Shown: positions 1 to 11,265, counted from the stretch's first letter. The stretch is DNA of 64,000 nucleotides from Pachypanchax playfairii (GCA_006937955.1 SSNP01000252.1:2342-66341); one strand, 5' to 3'. Numbers and translations: made by a program. The notes: generated from the letters alone by a model not told the origin.

Positions 1-1494
1 GGTGAGGTCCTGAATCCGGGGAAGTGGATGCCTGTCGGGGACTGTTTTGCTGTTTAAAAGGCGATAATCTATGCACAGGCGCAACGATCCATCTTTCTTT
101 CTTACACAGATGACTGGAGCTGCATAGGGGGACTGGGATTTCACTATCCATCCTTTGACAATCAGTTCTTGGATATACTCTTTTACCTCCCGGTAAAGTG
201 GTTTGGGGATGGAAGTGTAGGCCTTCTGAGCTGGAATTTCATCTTTGAGTCTAATTTCCATTTGGAGTGAAGGGATACAGCCTATATCTGTACTGTCACG
301 GGAGAATGCCTCACACTCTTCTATTAGCACTTTCTCAACTGAATGTCGCTGGTCTGGGCTCAGATGGCTGAGGTCAACTGGGGGCAGCCAGGGCTCAGCG
401 GGGGGTTTGCAAGGAGAAGTTGTTTTGTTTTCCTCAACTGTGGTCACTGCTGTCTGTATGAGCTGGGCCTTAGTTGCTAGTGGCTCTGGCATGTCAGTTT
501 CTACAACTTTGGCAACATGTTGGATGGTACCTAGGGCTGTCCTTTTTGGTAGGATTACCTCATGTTTTGAATGGTTGGAAATAGGGATTTTCACAAATGG
601 TCTTTGGGAATTTTGTATCTCTAAAAGTCCATCTCCTACACTTAGGTGTCTTAAAGCAATATTCTCTTCTGCAGATTCATAGAGTACAAGGGGGTCAGAG
701 GTGTCAAAGTTTTGGGGCACCTTGCACCACACTTGGACAGCTTTGCCAGCTGGGATGGTCACGATGTTTTTGCCAGTTCTCAGTGTGGCCGGGCCACAGC
801 CTGCTCTTTCTGGTACTTGAATAAAGTTGACGATTGCTTCTACTTGGTTTTCATCCATTTCAAATGCTCTGCGCAGTAGATTATGAAGTACAGTAGTAGC
901 TTCTTCATCTGACTCTTGCCTATGGATAATTGCTCCTAGCACGTTAGCTCCCACTAGTGGTTGTGGTAGTGACAGTTTGCTGACTAGGAATGGAGCTTGT
1001 ACAGTAAGGTTAGGATTTTCATGACCAGCCAGGGTGACGGTCAGCTCAACCCACCCATCATAAGGAACTACTTGACCATTTACTGCATAAACTTCAAGGT
1101 CATCATTTAGCAGCTCTTGGAGTGGTCTCACTTGGTAGCTGGGAATGTATCTTTTGACCCACTGCCTGTCGACTATGCTCACTTGTGACCCCGAATCAAA
1201 TAATACTGTTACAGGATACCCATTAATGAAGCATTTAAGTAAACTTTTCCTACCAACCAGTGGGGCTTGGCATCTTGTAGGACTCTGCTGGGGTGACGCA
1301 CATTGTTTTCTTTTGTCGCCTTTCGGGGGGTTCTTCAACTGCTCACTGCAGTGCCTGGCGTGCTGAATTATAGCTTGTGCAGAGGTATACTTCATTGGCT
1401 GGGACTGGGGTTCTGCACCGGCCTCTGGCTGTCCCTTGACAGAGGCCGATTCCAGTTTCCCTGGATCTTGGGTCGCTTTAGGCAACCGACTGCT
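1..1494 (-). CDS. pol: LTR retrotransposon pol, 3' end cut by window edge (protease plus N-terminal RT)
   Basis: Read on the minus strand, this frame is open from just after a TAG at 1495-1497 to the window edge, about 498 codons without a stop. An aspartic protease lies near the start: the active-site motif FDSGSQ (DSG rather than DTG) is encoded around 1180-1200. Toward position 1 the protein becomes reverse transcriptase: the motifs KAYTSIPKPLYREVK, VRKKDGSLRLCIDYRLLN and HPLPRIQDL are the start of a Ty3/Gypsy-type RT domain. The catalytic YxDD box, RNase H and integrase would lie beyond the left edge. The frame is -1 relative to gag and has no start of its own, so a frameshift from gag is the likely route of expression. 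The superfamily is inferred from the protease and RT motifs; integrase order cannot be checked. Confidence 0.85.
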
Positions 1495-2918
1495 CTATGC
1501 CCTGACTCACCACACACAAAGCAATGACTACAGTCCTGTAAGTTTTGCTCATTGCATTTCTGGCAGAGAGGAGATTTCTTTTGGGGTATAGGGAATTGGT
1601 TAGCTGATGGCTGGATGCGTTGAGAAGGGGGGTTATAGGAGCTTGTGGTTTCACGTTCCATTAGGGTGGCCACCATATTGGTTAGAGTCTCTACTTGTGC
1701 AGCAAGTTGTTTGATTGTCTGTGAGGTTTGCTGTTCTGTAGCTATCTTGTCTTTTGTTTCAATCGCAGCGCTTTGAGCTTGCGTTGGCTTTTGCCGGGTA
1801 ACTTGGCCTAATCACCGCTGATGCTCGTTCTCGTCGCTGATAATTTTTGTGACCTCTCTAACAATCTCTTCATCTGTCACATTACCATCTGAGGTGAGAG
1901 GTCTCAGCCTTCGTCGCAGATCTGCATACTTGACTCCCAGGCCTTGATAAATTGTGTGCAGGAAAACTTCCTGAATAGTTCTGGGGTCGTAAGAAATGCC
2001 TGTGTTGGCATGCTTTGACTGAAAGATAAGTTTCTGTTTGAGTCCAATCATGCGATATAAAAACTGCTGAGGTGACTCATGCTCAGACTGTCTTGCGCAC
2101 ATTAACTCCTGGAACATTTCAGTTGTGGCCTTTTCTCCAAGGTGGGACCCGAAGAAGCCCTGAAGTTCAGTAAGAGTCAGTTCATCTTTAAGCATAAGCA
2201 TGTCCCTGAAGGTACCGGGTTTAACAATCCTTAGCACACCTTTCACAATCTCTGCTGGTGCAAGTCCTTCCTTTATTCCTTCATTGATCTGCTTTGTTAG
2301 GCTGTTGTAGCTGAGCTCAGAATTACTGTCTCCAATTTGCCCTCCGAGTACTTTGAATTCTTTGCGGGACAGGTAAGCAAGATCTTTGAGGGTGACTGGT
2401 CTCTCTGGATATGATGGTGGGTGACTTTGATGGTTGGGTGTCACTGGTAATCGGGTTGTCTTTTCTGCAAGTCTTATTTTCTCTCCCAGTCTCTCATACA
2501 GTCTCTTCAGCTCTTCAACTGATTCAGTTTCTGTGTCTGCTTCAGTCTGAATGTCTGGCTGGTTGTCAGTTGTTGGGAGATCTGACAGCTTATCAGATGG
2601 GCGTGTACTAGGCACGCTTGGTGTTACAGCTCCATCAGCTGACTGTACCATGGGGTTACTTGTTTGGACGACTCTGTCAATCAGATCTTCAAGCGCTAGC
2701 AATTGACTCATGCCCTCATCCTCAAGTTGCAGCAGAGTTGGGGATTGCAGGTAAGAGGTAACATACTCCATGCAGCCTTCCTTATCTCCCTCATTAACCT
2801 GTTCTGTGTCCCTGTTTTCTGTAGCCAGGCTTTTTGCTAACTCGAAGAGGTCTTGGCTGGAGAGGGTAAATAAGCGTCCTCTAATGCTCCATACTAGTTC
2901 CTTTTGTGTGGTTGACAT
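1392..2918 (-). CDS. gag: LTR retrotransposon gag with one in-frame TGA
   Basis: The structural gag polyprotein of the same element. I choose the ATG at 2916-2918 (MSTTQKELVW); the frame stays open upstream to a GTG at 3215, but that part reads like leader sequence. The first 368 codons end at a TGA (1812-1814). The same frame then reopens at once for 139 more codons, giving a Gln-rich segment and, near 1520-1560, a CCHC zinc knuckle (CFVCGESGHRAVGC) preceded by another cysteine cluster (CQKCNEQ). The frame ends at 1392-1394. The central region (LTLTELQGFFGSHLG, QFLYRMIGLKQKL) resembles the capsid of Ty3/Gypsy elements. Capsid and nucleocapsid are thus separated by one stop codon in an otherwise clean gene. 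It could be readthrough or a recent nonsense mutation. Confidence 0.8.
1418..1461 (-). promoter_or_regulatory. Predicted -1 ribosomal frameshift signal (gag to pol)
   Basis: On the minus strand the heptamer GGGAAAC (1461-1455) sits in the gag frame as G GGA AAC, the X XXY YYZ pattern used for -1 slippage. After a 6-nt spacer comes a perfect 9-bp stem, CGGCCTCTG (1448-1440) pairing with CAGAGGCCG (1427-1419), extendable by a G-U and an A-U pair. A -1 slip moves ribosomes into the open pol frame. Gag otherwise ends about 60 nt downstream. All three parts (site, spacer, hairpin) are visible; function is inferred. Confidence 0.75.
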
Positions 2919-4072
2919 TTTGCTTGTGTAAATTTTTTTTTCTTCTTCGCTTTGTTGTGTAAATGTTGTGTAATAGCTCTGTAGTGACTGGTTCACGCTT
3001 TGGTTTCCTTTCCTTCCAATAGTGCAGTTCCACTTTAAGACAATGGTCCTGTTACACTTTGATCCCAGTCTTTGGACACTCACTAACTGGCTTGGCTTAG
3101 GTAGCGGCCTGGTCACTGTCTTGGTTCTGCTATCACTGGATCTTTCCTCGATGGTTGAAGAGAGCTCCCGGACGAGCCCCCACAGTTTGTTACCGGTCTC
3201 TGGTGTGATGACCACGATAACAAAAAGAATCTGTAAAATAAAGGTTGAGTCTCAGAGCAAGAAAACCAGGAAACACTCAGGTCTTTCTCCAGATTACGTC
3301 TCTTGAATTGATTTAACACATACAATTTACAACAGTGCCTTTTTCTTGTCTTGTTGATGCATTAATTACATCTAAATTAAGTCAGTTTACAGCAGTCTGC
3401 ACCTGTAACTACTGTTATTGCTATTACAGTTTCAGTTGATCCACAAACTCTACTTAACACTTGTTAAAGATCACTTCTACTCAGATGCACATAATGCAAA
3501 ATTCAAGAATTAGTCCCAGGTTCAATATACCTTTTCATACATAGACAATGCACTTTGTAATGTATACAAATCATCTTGACATGACCAAAACTATAATTTC
3601 CCATGTAATAAACCAACATTAATGCAACATTGTAATATTCAGTGCTGCTTCTACATTTAACAGTTACTCTTCTGGATTCATTAACACATTAAGTCACTTT
3701 AACAGCCTTCTTAAGTCCTTTGGAGCAACATACAGAATTTCAGAGAACAGGTACTAGGTTTACTATCAGAAGTGATGCATTTTACATGTACTGACAAACT
3801 CTCGCGAGAGTAACGTGAGATCTCGCGAGACTACTGGCGCATCGCGGCTCCGCTTTACCCGCTCTTACTTACAGCGGCTCGAAAAACCTCAACAAAACTG
3901 ATCCAAAATTACACAAATCATCACGAAATGGTCATCTGTTCCTTATAGAAGGACTACGAAGCTTAAAGCTCTCATGTATGGCATTTTAACCAAGTACTGA
4001 CCTGTAAAATAAAGGTTGAGTCTCAGAGCAAGAAAACCAGGAAACACTCAGGTCTTTCTCCAGATTACGTCT
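2919..4072 (-). repeat. 5' leader and probable LTR of the gag-pol element, with a 71-bp direct repeat
   Basis: Upstream of gag lies a leader, then a region that should hold the 5' LTR. A 71-bp sequence occurs twice, identically, at 3231-3301 and 4002-4072, offset by 771 bp. On the minus strand it ends ...TTTATTTTACAG, so TTTACA could be the LTR terminus with CA. The section between is AT-rich apart from a CpG-rich patch at 3795-3880. The outer LTR boundary is not clear and no 3' LTR is in the window to compare. Either the LTR carries an internal duplication, or the outer copy is the tail of a second, truncated LTR. Confidence 0.55.
3800..3830. promoter_or_regulatory. Two TCTCGCGAGA palindromes in the putative LTR
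   Basis: Perfect TCTCGCGAGA occurs at 3800-3809 and 3821-3830, followed by a CpG-rich stretch. This palindrome is a known core-promoter motif of TATA-less vertebrate promoters. Its place about 0.9 kb upstream of gag inside the presumed LTR suggests it drives the retroelement. That it is active is inference. Confidence 0.5.
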
Positions 4073-5429
4073 AAGGAGGAAACAGGAAGTCTCTCCGCAT
4101 TAGACAACCGGGATGAACGACCGCAGTTTCAAAGGTTCCATCTACTATTTTCCTCGTTTTACTCACCAATATTTCACCAGGATTACCTCTTGTAAATGTA
4201 AAATAAACTTTGAATTAATTAAAATATATTTGCATACAATTAGCGCTTTAGGATGTAATTTGCCTCTAAATCAACACAATAATAATCCCGAATGTGGTTG
4301 CACATATTTGGGTGCACCACAGACTCGTATTGTTGGTTTGGTTTCTCTGTAGTTTTCCTGCTTAAAAACAAAAAATCCCTGATCACTGTCAGAAACATGC
4401 TGTGCTCTGTAAGAAGATAAATTGTCTTCTGTTGTTTCTGGCAACAAAAGCTTTTGATTATCGTTACAAAGCAGTGATCTGATGTGTGCAGACGTGTCTG
4501 CTTACTGCACAGTTTGATACCAGACAATGAATACAGATTTCATGTCCAGATAGTCTGAAGTTATTGCAGTGTTTTCAATGGCTCTGACATCTACTTGACA
4601 AAACTGTGCAAAGTAGTTATGTTTATATAGGTGATCTCAGGTCATTTAATTTAATGTCATTCTCATGGTCACTGCTGACTGATAAATGTGAAACCAACCT
4701 GTTGCAGATTTTTATACAATTCTGTATTTTTTTCATTAATGGAAATGTAGGACCAGAAATTTCATTTCGATCTAGAAAGCACAAAACAAGACAAGGTCAC
4801 CAAGCAGAGTCCATATCAGGATGAAAATCAGCACAAACTAAATAAAAAGTAGCTTTATACTAAGTTGTTGCATGTTTTCCTTCATCTGCCAATTAACAGT
4901 AGGCTGATTTTCTATTTACTCATTTAAATAAGTGTATATTCTATATTTTAATTATCTGAAAGAAAGCGTGAGAGCGTGAACCTGCAGGGACCGTAACACA
5001 AAGGTAAGACGAGAATCTAGAATGACTTGAAAAGAATAACTTTTTTAGAACATGACCCAAGACTGGTTGTACAATCAACCTTGCAGGTACAAGGATTTGG
5101 CACCAAAAGCTGCAGGGGAGAAGGGAAAGAGAGAGAGAAAAAAGAGGAGAGAATGGGAGCAACTGAAAGACAGAAAACAAAATAACTTGAGTCAAAACAA
5201 AATTATGATCCACAGGCCCAGACTCCTGAAGCATGAAGAACTAAGTGATTGTTGATTTCCAGGGCATTCTCTGTAGAACAGCAGACTAAATACAGTACAA
5301 CTTTTGAGCAAATGATGGGACCTCTCATTCGCAACATTGGCAGCTATTTGGTAAACATATGTGTTGTATACAACTTGATGTTAAAATGTTCAGGTCTCAG
5401 TAAAACACTGAGAAGCAGTGTAACTTCGT
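4073..5429. other. No recognisable gene
   Basis: AT-rich DNA with stops in all frames apart from short chance ORFs. No repeat shared with the rest of the window was recognised. The outer end of the LTR may extend a little into the left part. Confidence 0.5.
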
Positions 5430-5961
5430 TTAAAGGTGCAATATGTGAAAATTAGACCTTGTCGTCAAATCAGAGTCCCGAATTTCATGTTGAAAACAAA
5501 ACCCGTCCACTCTCACCCCGATTTGCTTTTGGGTTGCCAGTTCCAATGTTGATCCTTGTTTAGTTTCTCTTGTATTTGTTCAATTTCTGGCAATGTCTGA
5601 AGGTCTATTTGTTCAGTGTTGAGTTTTCCTAAGTGCATTTGAACGCCCCATCACGTGCGGCTCGGCTGCTCATTTGGAAGGATGTGGTGGTTTATTACTT
5701 TTTGTTGCTGGTAGTTGTTGAATTCCAGCTGCTTGTGTTGAAGACTTGGCAGCCTTGCAGACTCACATGTGATTCGTTATGGAACCAGGAAGTCTGGACG
5801 TGTAAATAATGATTCTGGTCCGGGTTAGCTTTTTTAAAACAACAGAAACTAGTGGCTGAGATCCAGATCTGTTACGATGGGAGTTTATTTTCAACATCAG
5901 TGGGACATTAGACTGTTGTGTGAATATTTCACTGTAAAATTCTTACATACTGTACCTTTAA
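5430..5961. mobile_element. MITE flanked by TTAA (TTAAAGGTGCA type)
   Basis: The left end reads TTAAAGGTGCAATATGTGA and the right end, reverse-complemented, TTAAAGGTACAGTATGTAA. The terminal inverted repeats are about 22 bp with four mismatches, bounded by TTAA. The 532-bp interior has no coding frame. Termini of the form TTAAAGGNN resemble T2/Kolobok-type elements; piggyBac also duplicates TTAA but normally has CCY ends. Confidence 0.7.
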
Positions 5962-5972
5962 ATAAATAGTTT

Positions 5973-7058
5973 TTAAAGAGGCCATTTCATACAAATTTCA
6001 GGATTTTGTGGTTATTTCTTAAAGTTGCTATACTTAATTTGCATAACAAATTAGCTTAACGTATTTTTTTCATGCCCATTAAAAATGTTTTAACACAGCA
6101 TGGAGAAAAATATGTTCTGAAGATTAAAAAACACAAAAATAATTAAGTGGTTCTCCCGTATTTGTCTAAAAACATCAACCAATCAAATGGTTCGGTCCGG
6201 AAGGAATGATTGGACAGTCTCTCCAGTCATACGGACTTCCACATTTATTTGGCTTCTGTGCTCCTAAAAAACTGAGACATATTACCGCAGCACACCACTG
6301 CTGGGAGTGTTCACCGCTCTACCATGTCACAGCAGGAGAAACAGCCGTCGGCTGGTTCCGCGTCAGGTTCAGGACAAAGTTACAATTAATGTAAGTTGTT
6401 CGTTGTTATATTGTTTTCACTTACCGGTGATTCCGCCATGTTACAGTACTTAACCAGTGTCTTGAACTCGGTCGTCTTCTGGGGCTATGCATGTTTCCAA
6501 ACCTGGGGGGGCGTGGCTTAGGAATTCTACCCGACGGGAGGGGCGAGAGTTCTGTGAATTTCTGTGACAGTCTAAGCTAGGCAATTTGAAATCAGGGATA
6601 TCAGCTTTAAGTATTAACCTGTAATATGAAACATATTATTTAAAAAAAAAACGTCAGGAAACACTGATTAACAGACCTTTCAATTGGTCTGCGTCAAGAT
6701 TCGGCTTCCTTCAATCAGGCCTCGAGCAGCAGCTCGTTCATATTCATTATTCGAACTTGCTGGACAACTAGCATATGAGAGCAAGGTATACTGTTTCCTG
6801 CCCTGCTGTGCATAGCAACATCAGGCGTTATTTCTTCCTGTTTGCTACATCTTATGCTAACAGCTTTTAGCCAGCAGCATGCTAGGCGTGGTTTCAACTC
6901 TGGTTTTATCACCACCTGCGTAGTTTGAGAGATAAAAACTAAAAGAGAAGTTGTTGACCTGTTTTCACACCTACTATGAAGGTAAGAACACCTGTGGAGC
7001 TAAAATATTCAACAGAAACCTCAGAAAAAAAACATTTTTAATGGAAGGGCCTCTTTAA
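5973..7058 (+). mobile_element. TTAA-AGAGGCC MITE, copy A, carrying a nested MITE
   Basis: Begins TTAAAGAGGCCATTTCAT and ends GGAAGGGCCTCTTTAA, so the inverted ends are AGAGGCC with TTAA outside. Compared with the uninterrupted copy at 16066-16634, it is split at an internal TTAA by a 592-bp insertion (6019-6610). This family recurs seven times in the window and has no coding capacity. Confidence 0.8.
6019..6610. mobile_element. Nested MITE inside copy A, flanked by TTAA
   Basis: Sequence absent from the intact copy, bounded by TTAA on both sides. Its ends (AAAGTTGCTATAC and, reverse-complemented, AAAGCTGATATCC) form a weak inverted repeat. The interior is unique in the window and non-coding. 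Confidence 0.6.
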
Positions 7059-7289
7059 ACAAAACTTTTCAAAGCCTGTGTTTATCCATGATCAAAATCT
7101 GAAAGATTGATGATTTTTCAGTCTGAACTGCAGCTGATAATCTAACTAATGAGTAAGTACTACAGATGCCTGCAGTGGTAGAATTATACTCACCTTTTGT
7201 AATTCCCTTAGGTTCCATACAACAGCAAATAAAACCAGTGCTTGAAATCAAAGAAAACGCTGTGTTCACACAGACAGTTAAAAAGTAAC
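7059..7289. other. Spacer between MITE and solo LTR
   Basis: AT-rich; nothing recognised. The last five bases (GTAAC) are one copy of the target duplication of the next element. Confidence 0.5.
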
Positions 7290-8405
7290 TGTCAGGTTCA
7301 GTTACCAGGTAGGGGGGGGTTGAACTGAACTCCAAAGCGACCCAACTCCAAGACACACACACGAGAACCAGGGATCAGTAAAGGTGAGTTTATTGTACTA
7401 TATGCACAAGACAACAATGCAGAGAATATGAAATGTGCACGATGAAAAACACAGGACTGGAACGGCAGTGGGGTGGAGACTCGATCCTGGAGGAGAGGCT
7501 CGTTATTGACATATGAAAACAGCCCGCTGCAGTGTGCGGGGATAGTGCTTGGATACTCACAGTGACGCGGTGACTGAAGCTGCGTGTGGTGAGATCCAAG
7601 GGACACTGCAGCGGGGGTGGTGCTCCAGGAGTCGAGGCAGTGCGGTGAGGTCCGGGGCGCGGTGCTGTCGATGCCTGCGTGGGTCCAGCAGGGGAGGCAG
7701 CAGCGCGCTCACCGGAGAGGTGTGGATCCAGAGGCGACCAGGGACAGACAGGAGCCAGAGGGAAAGAGCCAGTCGCGTACCTCCGCAACTGAGCTCTAAC
7801 TCTTCCGTGTCCAAGCCAGTGCTCACGATAAGCGGGTAACTCACCACGCAGAGGCACTGGCTCTGGATGATGCTCCAGGACACGGGTCCGGGAACGGGGA
7901 AAGGAGAGCGGGTCGGATAGCTCACGACCGCTAAAACCCCGTCGGAGATGAGTCCTCTATCCGGCTCCAGGGGCTGTCTACACAGTCGTTACTGTGGCAG
8001 GATTGACAGCAGCGCGGTGACCGGTGAGGCACTCAGAACTGGAGGAGCGCTCCAGCATATATGACTACGAGATGAAGGGAGAGAAGGCAGGTTAGCAGCA
8101 CTAACAAAACAACTGTCATAATTATTCCCTGGCCACTCTGTACCACGTTAAGGTTGTGTAAGAGAACGAACTGGCGCCTGTCTGTGGTTCTTCCTCTGTT
8201 TAAATACCCAGCTCTCCTGAGCTGGGTAACGATCCACACCTGGAACCACTGATGACTGCCACGCCCTGGAACTGACAATTAGTGTCACAAGCACCACACT
8301 CACCAGCTGCAGAGATCCCCATAGTCACCAATGAAACACACAACTTACAGTGAAAAAAGCCATCACCAACATCAATCCCCAAACACAAAACCCCAGACCC
8401 TGACA
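7290..8405 (-). mobile_element. Solo LTR with 5-bp target duplication
   Basis: A 1,116-bp unit starting TGTCAGG and ending CCTGACA (TG...CA rule with a 7-bp terminal inverted repeat). It is flanked on both sides by GTAAC (7285-7289 and 8406-8410). The likely sense strand is minus, because CAATAAAC, a polyadenylation-like signal, reads on that strand near 7390. The interior is GC-richer than the flanks and gives only overlapping chance ORFs on both strands. A solo LTR left by LTR-LTR recombination explains it best. Confidence 0.75.
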
Positions 8406-8410
8406 GTAAC

Positions 8411-9240
8411 AGCTATTAAAGTTCAAATGGAATTTAATATAAAACGTGTTTGCCTCTAAATAAATTGCATCTTAGTGCTTTAAAAACATGTTTGATGGAT
8501 TACTTCTAAAGCAATTTAATGAATGTATATCCATGGGGCTGTGGAGAAAGTGCCTCAGTGAAAACAAAAAGCTTAAAAAATGAGGTCACATTAAATTGCT
8601 CGCATGTGAACTGCGTCAACACTGTGGACAATTATTCATTGGTATTCATGCTGAAAATAAATCTAAGAGAATCAAAGACTTTCATACATCAAAGGGAACA
8701 TTAATAAATGTTTTATCATTACACTTTCAACGTGTTTTAGCATTAAATACTTTGTTTTTCGAGTAGAACAGGAAATGTCTCACAATGATAATCGTTTTTT
8801 TAGTTTTATAAAAGCTTGTAGACAAAGCAAGGCCTAAACTGTTTAGCTTTTTTATTAAAAAGAAGAATAAGATGCAGGATGTGGGAAACATCAATAAAAA
8901 TAGAACATTTCTTGAATTCACTATCAAAGACTAAAAAATCAATTTAATGAGCTGTCATCAGTTCAGTAGGAAAACTAGAGGATAAGATTCACTCAGTCAA
9001 TCAAAGGCACACTAATTTCTCTCTTATGTGGTTTGAGATTAAGTCATTTATAAGTAATGGGTTGAACAGAACATTTTAAAGGGTTATTGAACTAAATGAC
9101 AGGTCAAGGAAAGTCATTTTAAACCATTTAAACACTTAGCCACATTTTACACAATTAACATTTCCCTAATAATAGTTATGTGGGAAAAAATTCTGCTCAA
9201 GTCATTGCAGATGTTTTAGAAGAAAATATAGCACACTAGC
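8411..9240. other. No recognisable gene
   Basis: Strongly AT-rich with only short chance ORFs; no shared repeat recognised. Confidence 0.5.
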
Positions 9241-9826
9241 TAACTCCTCCTTTCCACTGAACATGCAACAAATGCACAACGTTAGTGACACAAAATACGC
9301 GACTGATAGCTGCCATTAAAGTCAATGAGACCGATCCCACTGCGCATGAAGCAGCACGCAAGAGACGCGTCCCAGTGTCCCGAGCATTACTTTGCAGTTC
9401 TATTTTTTACGCGGTACACTTCTAAAACGCGTCAATTTAGCAGTTTAGTTTGGACCAGACAGGAAATCAGGAGTTTGTAAAACGTAAAACAACTGGAAGT
9501 TTCAAAATAAAAGGACATGTACAGATTTCTGTTTGCATACTACTAGAAAGTACAGTACCTGTGATGAGTTTTAAGTCTGTAGGTGGTCCACAAACCTTCT
9601 AGATACACGTTGTTGTCTTTCTCCCTGCTTGTTGTTGTATGTACTGACTGTACTGTACTGTTGTATGTATTCTCATGAGATTTTGTGATCTTCCAGGACC
9701 AGCTGGATGTAACGCTTGCGTGAGGAATAAGTGCGTTTAAATGCTCCTGGTAGGAAGGGACGATCAGCTGATTGTGCGAGCAAAACCCTACGTGCTGCTG
9801 ACGCGTCCAGTGGAAAGGAGGGGTTA
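9241..9826. mobile_element. MITE with TAACYCCTCCTTTCCACTG ends
   Basis: The left end TAACTCCTCCTTTCCACTG matches the reverse complement of the right end (TAACCCCTCCTTTCCACTG) with one mismatch. The outermost TA/TTA may be the target duplication. The 586-bp interior has CpG-rich subterminal regions (ACGCG motifs) and no coding frame. Confidence 0.65.
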
Positions 9827-10189
9827 GTGATGACTGAAAAGCTAAACGGAGAAGACAAGAATGTGAGAAAAGGAATGAAAATCTTTGAAATGTCAAATCA
9901 AAAACTATGCAGTTCCTCTTAGAATGTATCAACACATCTAGATTAAAAATCATCAAGAACAGGTGAAAATTTAAAACAGAATACTAGAAGATAAATAAAC
10001 ATTTAGCACAGTAACAAATGGTGCAAGATCTGCAACCATGCAAGCATGAAATGTTCCTCTTCGTCCACTGAGAGTGATTCTATTGCTCCCAGGGTAAAAT
10101 GTCCTTTCCACCCATGAACATTTGTGAAGTCACCATTCTCCTGAGCCACGGGGTCGTTCACTGAGCTGTTGCAGAGCAATTAGATGTAC

Positions 10190-10390
10190 ATTGTGCTGCA
10201 ATCCACCACCTCCAGTGCTTTCTCTCTTCCTGTTCACCTTGTACACCACTGATTTTCAATACAACATGGAGTCTGTCAGTTGCAGAAGTTTTCTGATGAT
10301 TCAGCTGTTGTTGTAGTAAAGTGAGGGGGAGAAGGGGGTCAGAGGAAATTGGTGGATAATTTTGTGGGATGGACTCAACAGAATCACCTA
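10190..10390 (+). pseudogene. Fragment of non-LTR retrotransposon reverse transcriptase
   Basis: Conceptual reading of about 10200-10385 with at least one frameshift gives LFLFTLYTTDFQYN, then KFSDDSAVV, then VDNFVGWTQQNHL. SDD sits where the RT catalytic [YF]xDD box is expected, and the LFTLYTxDF context is typical of CR1/L2/Rex1-type fish LINEs. Nothing else of the element is readable around it. The exact clade is uncertain. Confidence 0.55.
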
Positions 10391-11140
10391 CAGTGGATCT
10401 TTAATACCAGATAAATTGTAATCTATTACTAAAAGAAGGAAAATAGATTCACAACTACTCAGAACTTTAGAAGTAGATGTAATAGAGCTGGAGAAATACA
10501 AGTACCATAAACAGTGTGCAATTTGTGAAAAAAGAAGAAGGGGGGGGTTTCAAAATGACTTTGGCGACAGGGGGGCGGTGTTGCATATACATACACACAT
10601 TAAACACACAGTGTATTTATTTGATGAAATAACAGTCCACAGTAATAATTTAAGTTAACTAATTAAATAGCAGCACTTGTGCAACAGGTGGTGGAGACTT
10701 TGAGGTGTAACCGTTATTATTGTCTGGCCAGAAACGGCGCCCGGTGACGGATGGTTTAGCAACATCGTTATCCAGGTGGAAATCAGGACAAATTCGGGAG
10801 AATGATGGTCCTGGGAGATTTTCAGGAGAGCATTGAAATTTGGGATTCTCCTGGGAAAATCGGGAGGGTTGGCAAATATAGTCGGACGAAAAAGATGAAC
10901 AAATTAACTTCTCTCCACCGGGGATAAAAAATAATTATAAGGGGGGGCATCAAAAGCCAAATCGCACTCTGACCATAAACAACAGACTGGAATTGAAACT
11001 CCAACTGAAGCTTTATACAAGAAGAAGGGGAGGAGCTAATTCTTCTTTTTGGGGAAACTCAGACCCTTTAAAGTTTTTTTCAAACTACAAATTTTATTAA
11101 ACATTTTACAAATGCACTAATTCTAAGTACACTTATTATA
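10391..11140. other. Repeat remnants, including CTCCCG-rich imperfect repeats
   Basis: From about 10790 to 10870 the plus strand has near-repeats of the form TCGGGAGAATG, CTGGGAGATTTTCAGGAG, TTCTCCTGGGAAAATCGGGAG. This kind of sequence recurs at the ends of some fish DNA transposons. No coding frame and no boundaries were found. Confidence 0.35.
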
Positions 11141-11144
11141 TAAA

Positions 11145-11265
11145 ATAAATATGCAAACATGCAAAATCTATGCAGAAAGGACCCAGCATGGATTCAAACC
11201 CAGGACCTTCTTACTGCAACACAACAGCTCTACCAACTGCACCACTGTGCAGCCAAAACAATAAT
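11145..11265 (-). repeat. tRNA-derived SINE fragment (V-SINE type)
   Basis: On the minus strand, a tRNA-like head has an A box TGGTGCAGTTGG (11244-11233) and a B box GGTTTGAATCC (11200-11190) at pol III promoter spacing. It is followed by GCTGGGTCCTTTCTGCATAG, the usual body of fish V-SINEs (DANA/mermaid group). The element fades into AT-rich DNA beyond about 11140. Confidence 0.65.

Noticed and set aside
5430..5961. piggyBac MITE
   Set aside because: TTAA flanks fit, but the ends begin AGG rather than CCY; T2/Kolobok-like is the better reading, not proven.
7390..7925. Several overlapping ORFs of 96-155 aa on both strands
   Set aside because: All inside a GC-rich solo LTR with clear ends and target duplication; no motif.
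11190..11262. A tRNA gene (A and B boxes present)
   Set aside because: Anticodon arm and acceptor pairing are not tRNA-like, and V-SINE body sequence follows; a SINE head fits better.
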